Shown here: one piece after another, positions 41,970-51,177 of the stretch
Layout: each line of letters opens with the position of its first letter
Position numbering within the stretch: the stretch's first letter is position 1
Source of the DNA: Streptomyces spinoverrucosus
GTDB taxonomy: Bacteria > Actinomycetota > Actinomycetes > Streptomycetales > Streptomycetaceae
Assembly (NCBI RefSeq): GCF_015712165.1
Contig: NZ_JADPZX010000001.1
Span: 1 to 64,000, forward strand
Reading direction: 5' to 3'
Length of the DNA stretch: 64,000 nucleotides
Notes under the pieces: generated by a model
Database searches by the model: none
The model's input: the letters and a program-made list of their open reading frames with translations, nothing else
Told to the model about the DNA's origin: nothing
Position numbers and translations under genes: made by a program

Positions 41970-42404
41970 ATGATCCGTCGCATGTTCCGCCGCTGCGGCG
42001 ACGCCCCCGGCGCCCTCACCCCCGAGGACCAAGCCGTCGTCGACGCGTTCCGCGCATTGCTCGCCGCCTGCAACAACCCGCAGCCCTGGACACCGGGCTG
42101 CAACCAGGATGTTGCCGTACGCGTCGGCCCGTTCCTCGAGCGTGCTCAGCCCCGCCCCGGTGACGACCACGGCCCCGACCTGATCGCCGTCACCCTGGTC
42201 CACCCCGGCGCTCACCATCGGTGCTGGCACCGGCGGTGCCGCCGCTCTGCTGCTGGCGCTGCGCCGTCAGTGGTTGAGCGAGCACACTCACGTGCGGCAG
42301 GAAGCTGCGGACACGATCGCGGAGTTCGATGCGAGGCCTGCCACATCCAGCGAATCACCCTGGAGAACCAGAAGCTGAGAGAAGAACTTGAAGCCGGCAC
42401 GGGC
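41970..42404 (+). pseudogene. Frameshifted small plasmid-type protein
   Basis: ATG 41970 opens IRRMFRRCGDAPGALTPEDQ, VVDAFRALLAACNNPQPWTP and VGPFLERAQ, which looks like a real N-terminal domain. Near 42200 the sense passes to another frame that reads TIGAGTGGAAALLLALRRQW and then SEHTHVRQEAADTIAEFDA. A hydrophobic segment and acidic helix typical of Spd-like or phage/plasmid small proteins thus require a frameshift. The preceding frame (ending at 41973 with an ATGA overlap; LTELLARELRHCGRQVGIEH) may be the tail of another remnant, and 42446-42547 (ITPEGSTPVSEFFRLLDIYR) a third. Confidence 0.4.
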
Positions 42405-42589
42405 GGTGCTCGCCTGACCCCCATCCCCTCCAGTCGTGACAGTTGTTGAGCAGCTCTCAGGACATTGAGCGCATTACCCCCGAGGGGTCGACTCCCGTCT
42501 CGGAGTTCTTCCGGCTCCTCGACATCTACCGAGCCGAGTCCGCGTGACTACCTGCTCCGGCCCGGCACCGCTGTGCCAGGCCGAAGCGA

Positions 42590-42991
42590 TCAGCCGGCGG
42601 CGGACAGTCTGTGCCACCAGTGACCGCAGCCGCCGGAGCAGAAGCGCTCGCGGCGCCGCTCGTCGGCAACCGCGAGGACTGCGATCAGCAGCCGGAACGC
42701 CTTTCGGCGTTCGTCGAGAGGCGTGAGACTGGCGATCTTTCCCAGTTGCTCGTCGATCCGGCCGCGTGAGATCAGTACTGCGGGCGTATGCGTCGGGCGC
42801 AGCCCAGCACGGCGGATGCTCTCTGGCGCGTCCTCGGCGACAGCGCGCGCCTGGACACAGTGATGACGTAGGAACAGCAGCACCTCGGACTGGTCTTCCG
42901 GGCCGAGGTCGTCGAACCACTCGATGCCCTCGGACATGGGGCGCAGCCCCTGCGCGAGTTCATTGAGCCGGACGTCCCGTTCGTTCATCAT
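42590..42991 (-). CDS. DUF5958-family protein
   Basis: A 133-residue protein: NERDVRLNELAQGLRPMSEG, LLFLRHHCVQARAVAEDAPE, AGLRPTHTPAVLISRGRIDE, ERRKAFRLLIAVLAVADERR and CSGGCGHWWHRL. This follows the Streptomyces DUF5958 family closely as I remember it. The function is unknown. ATG 42991 or 42988 both fit; a GGGGGC stretch lies upstream. Confidence 0.75.
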   Translation of the reverse strand: MMNERDVRLNELAQGLRPMSEGIEWFDDLGPEDQSEVLLFLRHHCVQARAVAEDAPESIRRAGLRPTHTPAVLISRGRIDEQLGKIASLTPLDERRKAFRLLIAVLAVADERRRERFCSGGCGHWWHRLSAAG

Positions 42992-43193
42992 TGCCCCCAG
43001 GAGATCGGCCGCGGCGCCGGCGCGGATCCACATCCGCCCTCGTGAGGACGCGTGCCCACAGCTCACTGACCACACCACTCTGCCGGTGGCACACCTGCTC
43101 GCTGGATGATCTTCTGATTCTGTACGGGATTCCCACCCTGGTGGTTGACTGCCGAGGTCTGGGTCCGGCATGGTCCAGGTCCTGGACGGCGTC

Positions 43194-43793
43194 CTACTCT
43201 ACTGGCTCGCGCCAGGCGGCGACGAGATCGTGGAAGCGCGGGAAACGGGGACCCGGAACAGTCTCGTCACTGACCGTCTCGCCGTTGAGCCAGCAGATGT
43301 CGAAGACGTAGGTCTCGGTGTCGAGTAGGCAGCACACACCACCGGTGGCGGCGGTGAGGTCGGTGAGCACCTGCCTGACGGTCGCGCACTGCATGAACAT
43401 CCGGCTCATGCGCGAGGTGGCCGCCATGAACTGCAGCGACGCGAAATTCGGGTGCTGTGTGGGCGAGAACGTGACAGTCAGGTAGATGTACCCGACCAAC
43501 ACTCGTCCCTGCTCGTCGACCCTGTCGGAATCCCGGAGGTGGAACTCGCGCACCGCTTCGTCGACGCCAATCATGACTGAGGTGTCCAGTTTGAGCGTGC
43601 CGCCTGCCGAACAGGCGACCGGTTCGCTCTTGAACCTGGAGGTGAACGGCACGATCAACTGCGCGCTGCTCGGCAGCGTGATCGGAAGTGGCGGTGTGTG
43701 GCGGCCTTGCGGGGCGAGCTCGGCCAGCCGGGTCAGTGCCCTCGCAACGTTCCGAGGGGGCATGAAGATCTCGTAGCTGTAGTCCAGCCCCAT
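43194..43793 (-). CDS. Hypothetical protein
   Basis: A 199-residue protein from ATG 43793 with GGGGAGG upstream. It starts GLDYSYEIFMPPRNVARALT and contains LPITLPSSAQLIVPFTSRFK, GVDEAVREFHLRDS, YIYLTVTF and MFMQCATVRQVLTDLTAATG, GVCCLLDTETYVFD. The layout is a mixed alpha/beta soluble protein typical of single-copy Streptomyces orphans; similar proteins occur beside immunity genes. No family name is assigned. Confidence 0.6.
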   Translation of the reverse strand: MGLDYSYEIFMPPRNVARALTRLAELAPQGRHTPPLPITLPSSAQLIVPFTSRFKSEPVACSAGGTLKLDTSVMIGVDEAVREFHLRDSDRVDEQGRVLVGYIYLTVTFSPTQHPNFASLQFMAATSRMSRMFMQCATVRQVLTDLTAATGGVCCLLDTETYVFDICWLNGETVSDETVPGPRFPRFHDLVAAWREPVE

Positions 43794-44105
43794 ACCGCTT
43801 CGCCTCCCCTTGCTCTGAGCCGGGATCCTTTCACGGTATGGATTGGTCGCCCAGTTGATTATTTGGGGGTGGCCGGCTTCACCCTGCAGGGGCCGGAACG
43901 GGCGGGAACATCGGCTCGTCTCCGAAGCGATCAGCTCTGAGTAGAAGCCGCCGCCCACGGGTGGTCACCGAGAACCTGGCAGTGGGTGGAGACGCCGATG
44001 TCGCGCGGCTCCGCCCGCCGTTCCAAGCCGAGCCCGGAGCCGTTCCTTGGCTTGCCGGTAGTGAGGACTCGTGACGAGTCCCCACGCGGCTTCAGCCCGG
44101 TCTCA
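43794..44105. other. 312-bp stretch without a supported gene
   Basis: Short overlapping frames only; none has a recognisable domain. Confidence 0.4.
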
Positions 44106-44198
44106 TTACTGTTGCTTGATGATCCAGTCGAAAAAGAACGCTGCTCCAGCAACCGAGCCTCCCCCGGCCAGTACGGCGAGGGCGGGAGTGCTGCATGA
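44106..44198 (-). pseudogene. C-terminal fragment of a small membrane protein
   Basis: The minus-strand frame ending at 44106 reads STPALAVLAGGGSVAGAAFF and then FDWIIKQQ, a hydrophobic tail similar in pattern to the tail of the protein at 2262-2510 (VAVATGLVAAGGSVPVLHKL). Its 5' part was replaced by the IS3-family remnant at 44216. Confidence 0.35.
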
Positions 44199-44215
44199 TC
44201 GGGTGACAGCGGGGT

Positions 44216-44700
44216 TTATGCGACCAGAGCTGCGGGTGGGGTCATGATGGTCTCGTACTCGGCGGGGGTGAATCGGCCCAGGCGTCGTTGCCGCCGGCAC
44301 TGGTGGTAGGTCCGCTCGATCCAGGTGACGATCGCGATCCGCAACTCCTGTCGAGTGGCCCAGACGCGGCGGTCGAGGACGTTCTTCTGCAGCAGTGCGA
44401 AGAAGCTCTCCATCGCGGCGTTGTCGCCGGCGGCCCCGACCCGGCCCATCGAGCCGACCAGGCCATGCCGAGTCAGTACGGCGGCAACCTTCCGTGACCG
44501 GAACTGCGAGCCGCGGTCCGAATGCACCACGCATCCGGTCACCAGGCCGCGGCGGGCGACGGCGGACTCCAGGGCTCTCACCGCGAGGCGGGATTGCGTC
44601 CGGGCGTCGATGGAATAGCCCACGGTGCGGCCGGAATACACGTCCTTGACGGCACACAGGTACAGCTTGCCTTCGCCGGTTGCGTGCTCGGTTTGTGCCA
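44216..44700 (-). pseudogene. IS3-family OrfB remnant (C-terminal half)
   Basis: The minus strand encodes YLCAVKDVYSGRTVGYSIDA, CVVHSDRGSQFRSRKVAAVL, NAAMESFFALLQKNVLDRRV and TYHQCRRQRRLGRFTPAEYE. The second Asp and the Glu of the DDE triad are present; the first Asp and everything N-terminal are missing. At about 44700 the reading passes into IS21 IstA sequence, so two elements have been joined. Confidence 0.8.
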
Positions 44701-44714
44701 ACCGCCCAGACACT

Positions 44715-45170
44715 CGTGCCGTGTGATCACGGTGCGACCGCCGTAGACAACGAGGTCGTTGGCGTGCAGGAGCACCCCCAGCTGGCGCCGAATGAAACGG
44801 ACCGGAATCGAGGAGGCGTTGCCGCGGACGCTGATCTGGCTGAACCGGTTGACCCTCGGGGCGAACCAGCGTCCCAACGGCCACAGCAAGTGTCGTTCCT
44901 GTGCGAAGTAGGCGCCGACGGTGCGGGTGCGGCCCCGCAGCCTGCGTTATTCGTCGTCCTGGTCCCACAGGTCGATCCTCTCGTTCAGCTCGGTGAGCGA
45001 GGCGACCTCGGGGACGGGAGTAAGTGGTTGCGGCGGAAGTAGCCGATCCGCCCCTCGACCCCACCCTTCTCGTGGGCGCCCTCGATGCCGGGCCGGCAGT
45101 AGAACGGCTCGATGACCCATTCTCTGAACCTATTGTCGGGCCTTGCTTGCGGCCACGATGTCGATGGCGA
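44715..45170 (-). pseudogene. IS21-family IstA remnant
   Basis: Two frames together recover the C-terminal half of Ist[21 protein letters not shown], then [12 protein letters not shown] (the end of the rve core), RTRTVGAYFAQERHLLWPLG and RVNRFSQISVRGNASSIPVR, LIVYGGRT-like LVVYGGRTVITRHECL. Frameshifts and a stop separate the parts. No istB gene is nearby. It abuts the IS3 remnant on its left and the small gene at 45130 on its right. Confidence 0.75.
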
Positions 45171-45366
45171 CTCGAAGCGGTGTCTCGGCGTTCCCAAGTA
45201 GCGCCCGGGTGATTGCGATCGCCTGGATGATGCTCATACCGCGCTCGGCCAGGAGGGTTTGGACAGCCTCCATTCCGTCGCTCTCAAGGACTGGTCGGGA
45301 CTGCTCGACCAGATCGGTCCAGCGTGCGGCGTCCTCGGGACTTAGCCCGATGACGTGGTCGAACAC
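45130..45366 (-). CDS. Small hypothetical helical protein
   Basis: A 78-residue protein: [20 protein letters not shown], then [40 protein letters not shown]. It appears soluble and helical, perhaps an orphan immunity or regulatory protein. Its 3' end overlaps the IS21 remnant by about 40 bp. No family was recognised. Confidence 0.55.
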   Translation of the reverse strand: MFDHVIGLSPEDAARWTDLVEQSRPVLESDGMEAVQTLLAERGMSIIQAIAITRALLGNAETPLRVAIDIVAASKARQ

Positions 45367-45402
45367 GACTTCCTCCTCCCGTGATGAGTCAATGAGATGT
45401 GC

Positions 45403-45852
45403 TCACGTCTCGTCAGAGCCCAGTGCTGCAGTCAGGACCTTCACGGCGTCAGCGTATTGAAGGCGGTCGAACCGAAACGGGCCGAACCCCGAGTAGTCAC
45501 GCGTCTTGCGGTGGGGCTGCTCGAAGGAATCCCAGGTCACGTGGTCAGGAGTCACTGTGATGCCGGCCATCAGCGGCCAGCATCCCCACTCACCGCATTC
45601 ACAGCCGAGCACGGGTGTCTTCGGCCCCATCGCTCCGGTGGATCGTCCATGGAAATGGTCTTCCATCGGGCCGAATCGGAAGAACTGCGGGACAAGACCT
45701 CCGTAGGCGTCTCCGGCTGGTTGCATTCCAGCGTTCATCTCGAACTGGTCGACCAAGTCGGTAAGGGGTGTTCCGTCGATGCACGGGACGACTTCGAGCA
45801 CGCCACGATCAGCGTGGCACCGGCAGTCGAAGAGGATCTCCTGGCTGGTCAT
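45403..45852 (-). CDS. Hypothetical protein with CxCGExGCW motif
   Basis: A 149-residue protein from ATG 45852. It carries a DG-turn (IDGTPLTDLVDQFE), the Cys-rich motif LGCECGEWGCWPLMAGITVT, then VTWDSFEQPH and FRFDRLQYADAVKVLTAAL. The motif order equals that of the protein at 40937-41644. The four-residue-spaced cysteines suggest a metal site. The family is common in Streptomyces and uncharacterised. It is followed by the small gene at 45366 after 36 bp. Confidence 0.65.
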   Translation of the reverse strand: MTSQEILFDCRCHADRGVLEVVPCIDGTPLTDLVDQFEMNAGMQPAGDAYGGLVPQFFRFGPMEDHFHGRSTGAMGPKTPVLGCECGEWGCWPLMAGITVTPDHVTWDSFEQPHRKTRDYSGFGPFRFDRLQYADAVKVLTAALGSDET

Positions 45853-45989
45853 ATGCTGATTGTTGCAGCCCACGTCTTCCCTGCTCCTCCTGATTATGGT
45901 GGGCAGTTATGGTCGGGGCGGCAGGGCTGTGGAGGCTGGTTGCGGGGTGGGGATGCCGAGATGAACAACGGCCCGAGGTCGCGACGCCT

Positions 45990-46737
45990 GTCGATTTGAG
46001 TCAGTTTGCCTTCTGCGCCGGCGAGGCTGACACGCAGTCGTTCAACCTCGCCGAGCCAGCCTTCGCGCTCGGCCTCCGCGATGCGGGCGTGAAGGTTGTC
46101 GCGGAGCTGCACCAGATGGTCGCGTTGGGCGGGTCGGGTCAGAGCATCGGGCAGCGGACGCAGGCGTGTTCGTGGATGGGGGGGTGCTGAACGAGCTGCC
46201 GCAGGTGCCGATGGAGGCCTTGCTCCGCTCGAAGTGGCCGAGGGCTTCGGTCCACTCCTCGTCGGTCGGGACGCGGTATTCATCGGTTGGCCGCATGGCT
46301 CGTCGACGGGCCAGGAGGGCCAGGTGGGCTTGGACGGCCTCGTCTGGATAGACCGCCTTGTAGCCGAAGGTGACGTTGATGTCCTGGTGTCCGGCCATGA
46401 CCTGGGCAATGTGCGGGGCAGGCCGCTCGGCGGTGTTGAGGACCGCCACCACGGCGGTGCGCTCGTCCTCCGTGCGGGCGCGCTGAAGGCCGGAGTCGAG
46501 GAAGGCCTTGAGGTCGTCATTGGTCCCGGCGAGCGCGGCCTCGGCCTCGGTGCGGACCGCGCGGCCACCGAGCTGCCAGGCGTCGAGGACTTGGGGGCGG
46601 GCGTTCTCCGGCAGACCCACCTCGGCGGCTGACGCGGACTCACCCCATGCCGTGCCGACGACGGCCGTGCAAAGCATCAAAGAAAGGGCAGATATGCGGC
46701 CGCCCTGCCGCCTTTTCCGGCGGCTGGTCAGTTTCAT
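45990..46737 (-). pseudogene. Chimera of secreted ALF-repeat protein and tyrosine-recombinase C-terminus
   Basis: From ATG 46737 (GGAG upstream) the frame encodes a signal peptide (RISALSLMLCTAVVGTAWGE, SASAAE) and the start of an ALF-repeat protein (GGRAVRTEAEAALAGTNDDL, KAFLDSGLQRARTEDERTAV). At about 46430 it passes in frame into a tyrosine-recombinase tail: HIAQVMAGHQDINVTFGYKA, VYPDEAVQAHLALLARRRAM. A G-run near 46180 then shifts the frame; the neighbouring frame continues LVQLRDNLHARIAEAEREGW, LGEVERLRVSLAGAEGKLTQ. The recombinase Tyr region is partly present, but its catalytic core is not. Confidence 0.7.
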
Positions 46738-47162
46738 TACTACTACTCCAGCAGGAACGAGAAGGCCGCCTTGGCGGCCTATTTGCCGGAGCAGAATCAC
46801 ACAGCACTCGACGGTGAATAAACACAGGGTGCACCCATCGTCATTTCTTGATCGTTTGGGTGCCGATTCATGACGCAAAGCCGCACAACCATTTACAACT
46901 GTGACGTGGATCGCAACCCCGGCTTTGGATATGACCCGTCTTTGCCCGGTTTACCCGGTGGACAGAGGCCGGAATGGTGGATTCCATTCGTGTACACCGG
47001 GTGAAGTTGTCGCGGCTGGACGATGAATTACTCCCTCGGCGAGCGGGCGGAATCCAGCCCGGAATCACGAGCGAATTCACGCCGCCCCGCAGATTTCGCC
47101 TACTGAAATGCCGGCGGCGCGATCCCCAACGCCCCGAAATGGAATCTACGACTAGGACCGTG
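46738..47162. other. 425-bp divergent intergenic region
   Basis: No gene is supported. The region separates the divergent starts of the ALF chimera and the exported-protein gene and is AT-richer than its surroundings around 46880-46920, so it probably contains both promoters. Confidence 0.4.
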
Positions 47163-47675
47163 ATGAAGGTACGTAGCGCGATTGTGCGCACTCTGGGTGG
47201 CGCCGCTGCCGCAGGTGCTGTGGCCTGGATCGCGATGGCAGGCGTCTCGGATGCCGCGCCCCCTCAGGGCGGTGCGGTCTAGGCCGTCGCGGGCGAGATG
47301 CCCGGTTACGCCGTCGAGGACTTCGATTACCCGCAGGCCGACAAGATCCTCGCCGAGCAGGGCATCACCCTCAAGCGCGGCGACGGCCACATTGTCCTCG
47401 CAGACTGCGCCAGCGGCACCGGCCTCATTGAGGTGTGGCCGCGCGACAAGGCGAAGGTCTGCTTCCGCGTCAGCGGCGACAGCGGCTTCCTGACGATGGC
47501 GATCCCCGCGGTCTACGGCGTCAAGGGCAACGACTACACGACACAGGTCGACATGACGGTCGGCAGCGAGGAGAAGGTCTTCGACGTCGTCATGAACGCC
47601 TGGACCCCAGTCGGGGAGACCGCGGACGAGTACGGGCGCGACCACATGCTCGTGGAGATCCGGACCACCAAGTAG
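47163..47675 (+). pseudogene. Exported protein with in-frame TAG just after the signal peptide
   Basis: ATG 47163 (AGGA upstream) begins a clear signal peptide (KVRSAIVRTLGGAAAAGAVA, WIAMAGVSDAAPPQ). TAG at 47280-47282 stops the frame at codon 40. The same frame then continues without a break to 47675: AVAGEMPGYAVEDFDYPQAD, KILAEQGITLKRGDGHIVLA, IEVWPRDKAKVCFRVSGDSG and DHMLVEIRTTK. Without the stop it would be a 170-residue secreted protein; CAG to TAG is the simplest cause. ATG 47298 could start a leaderless fragment. Confidence 0.65.
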
Positions 47676-47847
47676 CGCCAGCTCGCTGCCATTCGCCAGC
47701 CCTGCTGCAGCCCGGTGAACACCGGGCAGGCAGCTCTCTCACCAAAGAACTCCGCAAGGCTTCACCGCCGCAGGCGCTCGTCGCTGTCATCCGCAGCTGC
47801 CATGCCCCGGGATACACTGCTCCGCTCCGCCCTGACTGGAGGTCTGA

Positions 47848-48375
47848 GTGTTCCCCGCACGGGTACTTGCCGGTGCTCCGTTGGCTCTGGTGATTCTCGC
47901 CCTGTCCGGCTGCTCCTCCCACTGAGGCTGCACCGACACGACGGCGGAGCGCGGTGAGGCCGGTGTCAGGGTGCAGGTCGAGGACACGTCCGGGCGGCCT
48001 ATCGGCGTTACCGCCGAGGTCGTTGACTGGCGCCTTGAGCCCCATCCGCAGGTGCCTTCCGAAGGTGACCAGGTCCACTTCCACTACCGCTTCGACGGCG
48101 CCGACGAGATATCCGGCCCTGCAGTGGACGCCTGCGCGGTCGATAAGGAACGCGTGGCGTTGGGATGTCAGACGGTCTACTCGTCCGAGGCGTTCGGGCC
48201 TGGCGGTGATCTCACGGGCGACGACTGGCTCGCCGTCGAGCACCCTGAGCAGGTTGCCGGAGTGCTATTGATCCCCAATGACCAGTCCTACGACAGACGA
48301 ACCTGCGAGCAGGACATCAAGGACGGTGGCGGGCCGCATCCTCCGGAACCAGCCGGCACGGGGGACCAACTGTAA
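47848..48375 (+). pseudogene. Lipoprotein with in-frame TGA after lipobox, 3' end replaced by IS
   Basis: GTG 47848, with GGAGG upstream, starts FPARVLAGAPLALVILALSG and the lipobox Cys (LSGC). TGA at 47923-47925 stops the frame after CSSH. The same frame then reads GCTDTTAERGEAGVRVQVED, RPIGVTAEVVDWRLEPHPQV, FHYRFDGADEISGPAVDACA and GGDLTGDDWLAVEHPEQVAG. From about 48280 the sequence comes from the IS5-family remnant, so the original C-terminus is lost too. Confidence 0.6.
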
Positions 48376-48690
48376 GCCGTCATATCGGTCGTCGGTGAGC
48401 CGGCGGTGGCATGTGAGGGTCGCGGCGATGGTGGTGAAGGCCAGGAAGTGTTCCGGCTTGCGCTCGTAGCGGCGGTGGAGGCGTCGGCAGCCCGACAGCC
48501 AGGACATGGTCCGTTCCACGACCCAGCGGTGCCGGCCCAGTCGTTGGGATGACTCGGTGCCCTCACGGGCGAGGCGGTGCCGGATGCCTCGGGATGCCGG
48601 CCGGCGCCGCAGGTGCTGGCAGTCGTAGCCCGTGTCTCCGTGCAGTTTGCCGGGCCTGCTGCGGAAAGACCGAGCACTCCACCCACCGCC
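48280..48690 (-). pseudogene. IS5-family transposase C-terminal remnant
   Basis: The minus strand reads GKLHGDTGYDCQHLRRRPAS, GIRHRLAREGTESSQRLGRH, WVVERTMSWLSGCRRLHRRY and HFLAFTTIAATLTCHRRL. These are the last Asp and the Glu region of an IS5-type (IS427-like) DDE transposase. The N-terminal half is missing; at about 48690 it is joined to a TnpB remnant. Confidence 0.75.
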
Positions 48691-48699
48691 GATGCAGGT

Positions 48700-48911
48700 A
48701 GTGGCGCGGAGTCTCGCCACAACAAGGTGGCGTTGTAGTGGACCCGCTCGGCGCGCAGCGTCCACGCCTCGGTGCGTGTCGCCAAGGCCAGGTTGCAGAA
48801 CCTTCCGCACGCACCCGAACGTGCGCGACAGCTCAGCTGCCTGTGCACCGGACGGACGAAGCGGTACCTGCACGCCCGCTCCAACCGCCGACCGTGTTCT
48901 GCCGCCGGCAC
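48700..48911 (-). pseudogene. IS200/IS605 TnpB N-terminal remnant
   Basis: Combining two frames gives a start like CRYRFVRP or RPSGAQAAELSRTFGCVRKV and NLALATRTEAWTLRAERVHY, NAT. The phrase AELSRTFGCVRKVYNxAL is the N-terminus of TnpB-type guide-dependent nucleases. The RuvC domain is missing, so there is no activity. Confidence 0.65.
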
Positions 48912-48915
48912 CGGT

Positions 48916-51051
48916 TCACGTCTCCTTACCGATGTCGTCGGAGCGTGCCACGAGGCGGGCGGCTCCTCCGGTCACGCGGTACAGGAACGCGCCGGCGTCC
49001 TCCTCGGCCTTGAAGTACTGCCACACGGCATCGAAGGCGATGCGTCGGGTGATGCCCTGCCAGGGGCGGCGCAGCAGTACCGCGCGCAGGGCGCGCCGGT
49101 CGTCGTCACCGAGGGAGGCGAGCCCTTGGGCGGCGAACCGGACGGCGTCGTACGCCTCGGCCGCCCAGGGGCCGGGCGCCTGTCCGTGCCGGGCACGGAA
49201 CGCGGCGGCGAACGCCTTGGTACGGGGGTCGGCACTCGCGTCGGTGTAGCCCGCGCCGATCCGCCAGTCCTCGCCGACTGCGAGAAAGGGCGCACCGAGG
49301 ACGTGCTCCCCCGCGACCCGGGCGCCCCGGTGGCCCGCGTCCCGCAGCGCGCGGGCACAGGCCGCGGCGCGATCGGGCCGTACCCCGCCGAAGAGGACGG
49401 CGTCCTGGGGCCGGGCGGCGATACGGCGGGCGGCGGCGGTGAAGTCCGCGTCCGCGGCGACGTCCTCCACCACGGTCTCGCCGTCGAGCTTGCCGTGGAC
49501 GGTGGCGATACGGATCACGGTGAGGCTCTCCTTCTCGGTGGCCAGGTCGTGCACGATCACCGTGCGGGCCGGTTTGACGACCCGGTTCAGATAGCGCAGT
49601 ACCGCGGGCGGGCCGAGGGTCTGGGTGGGGCGCAGCACGAGCCCGGTGGTCGTCAGCACGTTGTTGAGATCCTCGGTGTCCGCGCGGGTGAACAGAACGG
49701 TCAGCCCGGCGTCCGTGCACGGGCGCAGGGCCACCGGCGCGGTCACGTTCCCGCCCGTGGCGATCACCACGGACACCGCCGGGTCGGCGGCCAGCCGGGC
49801 GGCCGCCGCGGCCGAGCCCGCCGCGGTGCCCTGGTCGTCGGCGGTGCCCAGCACGAGGTCGACGGTGCGCCGGGCGTCCTTGTTGTGCTGCTCGACGGCG
49901 AGGCGGGCGCCGCGCGCCTGGTGCTGGTGGAGGGCGTCGTCCGGGCTGCCGAGCAGCGCGACCACGTGGCGGGTCCGCCGGGCGGAGCCGGTGTTCGCGG
50001 TCGCGTTGCCGGGGCCCCACCGCCACCACGCTCCGAGTCCTCCCGCCGCGGTGACGCCGAGCGCGGCTCCCGCGACGAGCAGCCGTCGCCGGGTGGGTGA
50101 GGGCGGGGCCTCAGCGGCTTCGGCCGGCTCGACGGGGGCGGGCCCGGAGAGCACGGTCGGTTCGGGCACGGGCAGGTCGAGGACGCGTGCGGCCCGGACG
50201 GCGACCAGGGCGGGCAGCCCTTCGGGGAGCCAACTGTCCGCGGCGAAGTCGCCGAACTCGCCGAACTCGTCGAGGAGTTCACGCGCGCTGGGGCGCAGTT
50301 CCGGTTGCTTGGCCAGACACCGCCGGATGAGCCGGTCGAGGCCCTCCGGTACGCCGTCCACGTCGGGTTCCTCGTGCACGGTCCGGTACAGCACGCCCGC
50401 AGCGCCACCGGTGCCGAACGGGGGCCGGCCGGTGGCCGTATGGGCGAGGACACAGCCGAGCGAGAAGACGTCGCTGGGCGGGCCCACGGTGCGCCCGCGG
50501 GCCTGCTCGGGCGAGAGATAGCCGGGTGAGCCGACGACGGAGCCGTCCGCGGTGAGCGCGGTCGCGCCGACGGCCCGCGCGATCCCGAAGTCGATCAGGC
50601 GCGGCCCGTCCGCGGCCAGGAGCACGTTCGCGGGCTTGACGTCCCGGTGGACCAGCCCGGCCGTGTGCACCCCGTCCAGCGCCTCGGCCAGCGCGCTGCC
50701 CAGGCCGCGCAGCTGCGCCTCGGGCCATGGCCCGTGCAGGGCGACGGCCTCGGCCAGGGACGGGCCGGGCACGTAGGCCGTGGCAAGCCACGGCTCACGC
50801 GCCTCGGCGTCCGCCCCGACGACCGGCACCGTCCACCGCGCCGTAAGACCCGTGGCGAGTTCGGCCTCACGGCGGAACCGGGCGCGTAAGCCGGGGTCGT
50901 CGGCGTACTCGGCGCGGATCACCTTCAGCGCGCACCAGGCGCCGTGCGGCAAGCGCGCCAGGTAGACGACGCCCATGCCGCCCGCGCCGAGCCGCCCCGC
51001 GAGCCGGTGCCCGCCGATCACCGAGGGATCGGACGGCAGAAGCCGTTCCAT
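48916..51051 (-). CDS. Receptor-like Ser/Thr protein kinase with periplasmic-binding-protein sensor
   Basis: A 711-residue protein. The kinase domain (about residues 15-265) has the GAGGMGVVY P-loop, Lys43 (ALKVIRAE), the HRDVKPANVLL catalytic loop (Asp137), DFG at 154-156 and SPGYLSPEQ in the activation loop. A Pro-rich linker and one transmembrane helix (LLVAGAALGVTAAGGLGAWW, about 323-342) lead to an extracellular branched-amino-acid-type binding domain (VVALLGSPDDALHQHQARGA, VSVVIATGGNVTAPVALRPC, AEAYDAVRFAAQGLASLG). It would sense an outside ligand and signal inwards. It lies 126 bp downstream of a paralogous kinase. Confidence 0.9.
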   Translation of the reverse strand: MERLLPSDPSVIGGHRLAGRLGAGGMGVVYLARLPHGAWCALKVIRAEYADDPGLRARFRREAELATGLTARWTVPVVGADAEAREPWLATAYVPGPSLAEAVALHGPWPEAQLRGLGSALAEALDGVHTAGLVHRDVKPANVLLAADGPRLIDFGIARAVGATALTADGSVVGSPGYLSPEQARGRTVGPPSDVFSLGCVLAHTATGRPPFGTGGAAGVLYRTVHEEPDVDGVPEGLDRLIRRCLAKQPELRPSARELLDEFGEFGDFAADSWLPEGLPALVAVRAARVLDLPVPEPTVLSGPAPVEPAEAAEAPPSPTRRRLLVAGAALGVTAAGGLGAWWRWGPGNATANTGSARRTRHVVALLGSPDDALHQHQARGARLAVEQHNKDARRTVDLVLGTADDQGTAAGSAAAAARLAADPAVSVVIATGGNVTAPVALRPCTDAGLTVLFTRADTEDLNNVLTTTGLVLRPTQTLGPPAVLRYLNRVVKPARTVIVHDLATEKESLTVIRIATVHGKLDGETVVEDVAADADFTAAARRIAARPQDAVLFGGVRPDRAAACARALRDAGHRGARVAGEHVLGAPFLAVGEDWRIGAGYTDASADPRTKAFAAAFRARHGQAPGPWAAEAYDAVRFAAQGLASLGDDDRRALRAVLLRRPWQGITRRIAFDAVWQYFKAEEDAGAFLYRVTGGAARLVARSDDIGKET

Positions 51052-51177
51052 GTTCAGCCGCCTCCGTTCCCTGACCGTCCCCGCCTCTGGGCTCCGGCCG
51101 ACATCGTCACTCGGGGCTCCGGGCCGCCGCCGACAACGGGCGGCCCGTTCCCGGCCTTCAACAGCCGTCGGCCCTCG

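Noticed and set aside
48700..48911. Functional TnpB with guide RNA
   Set aside because: Only the N-terminus survives; no RuvC domain and no recognisable guide RNA end.
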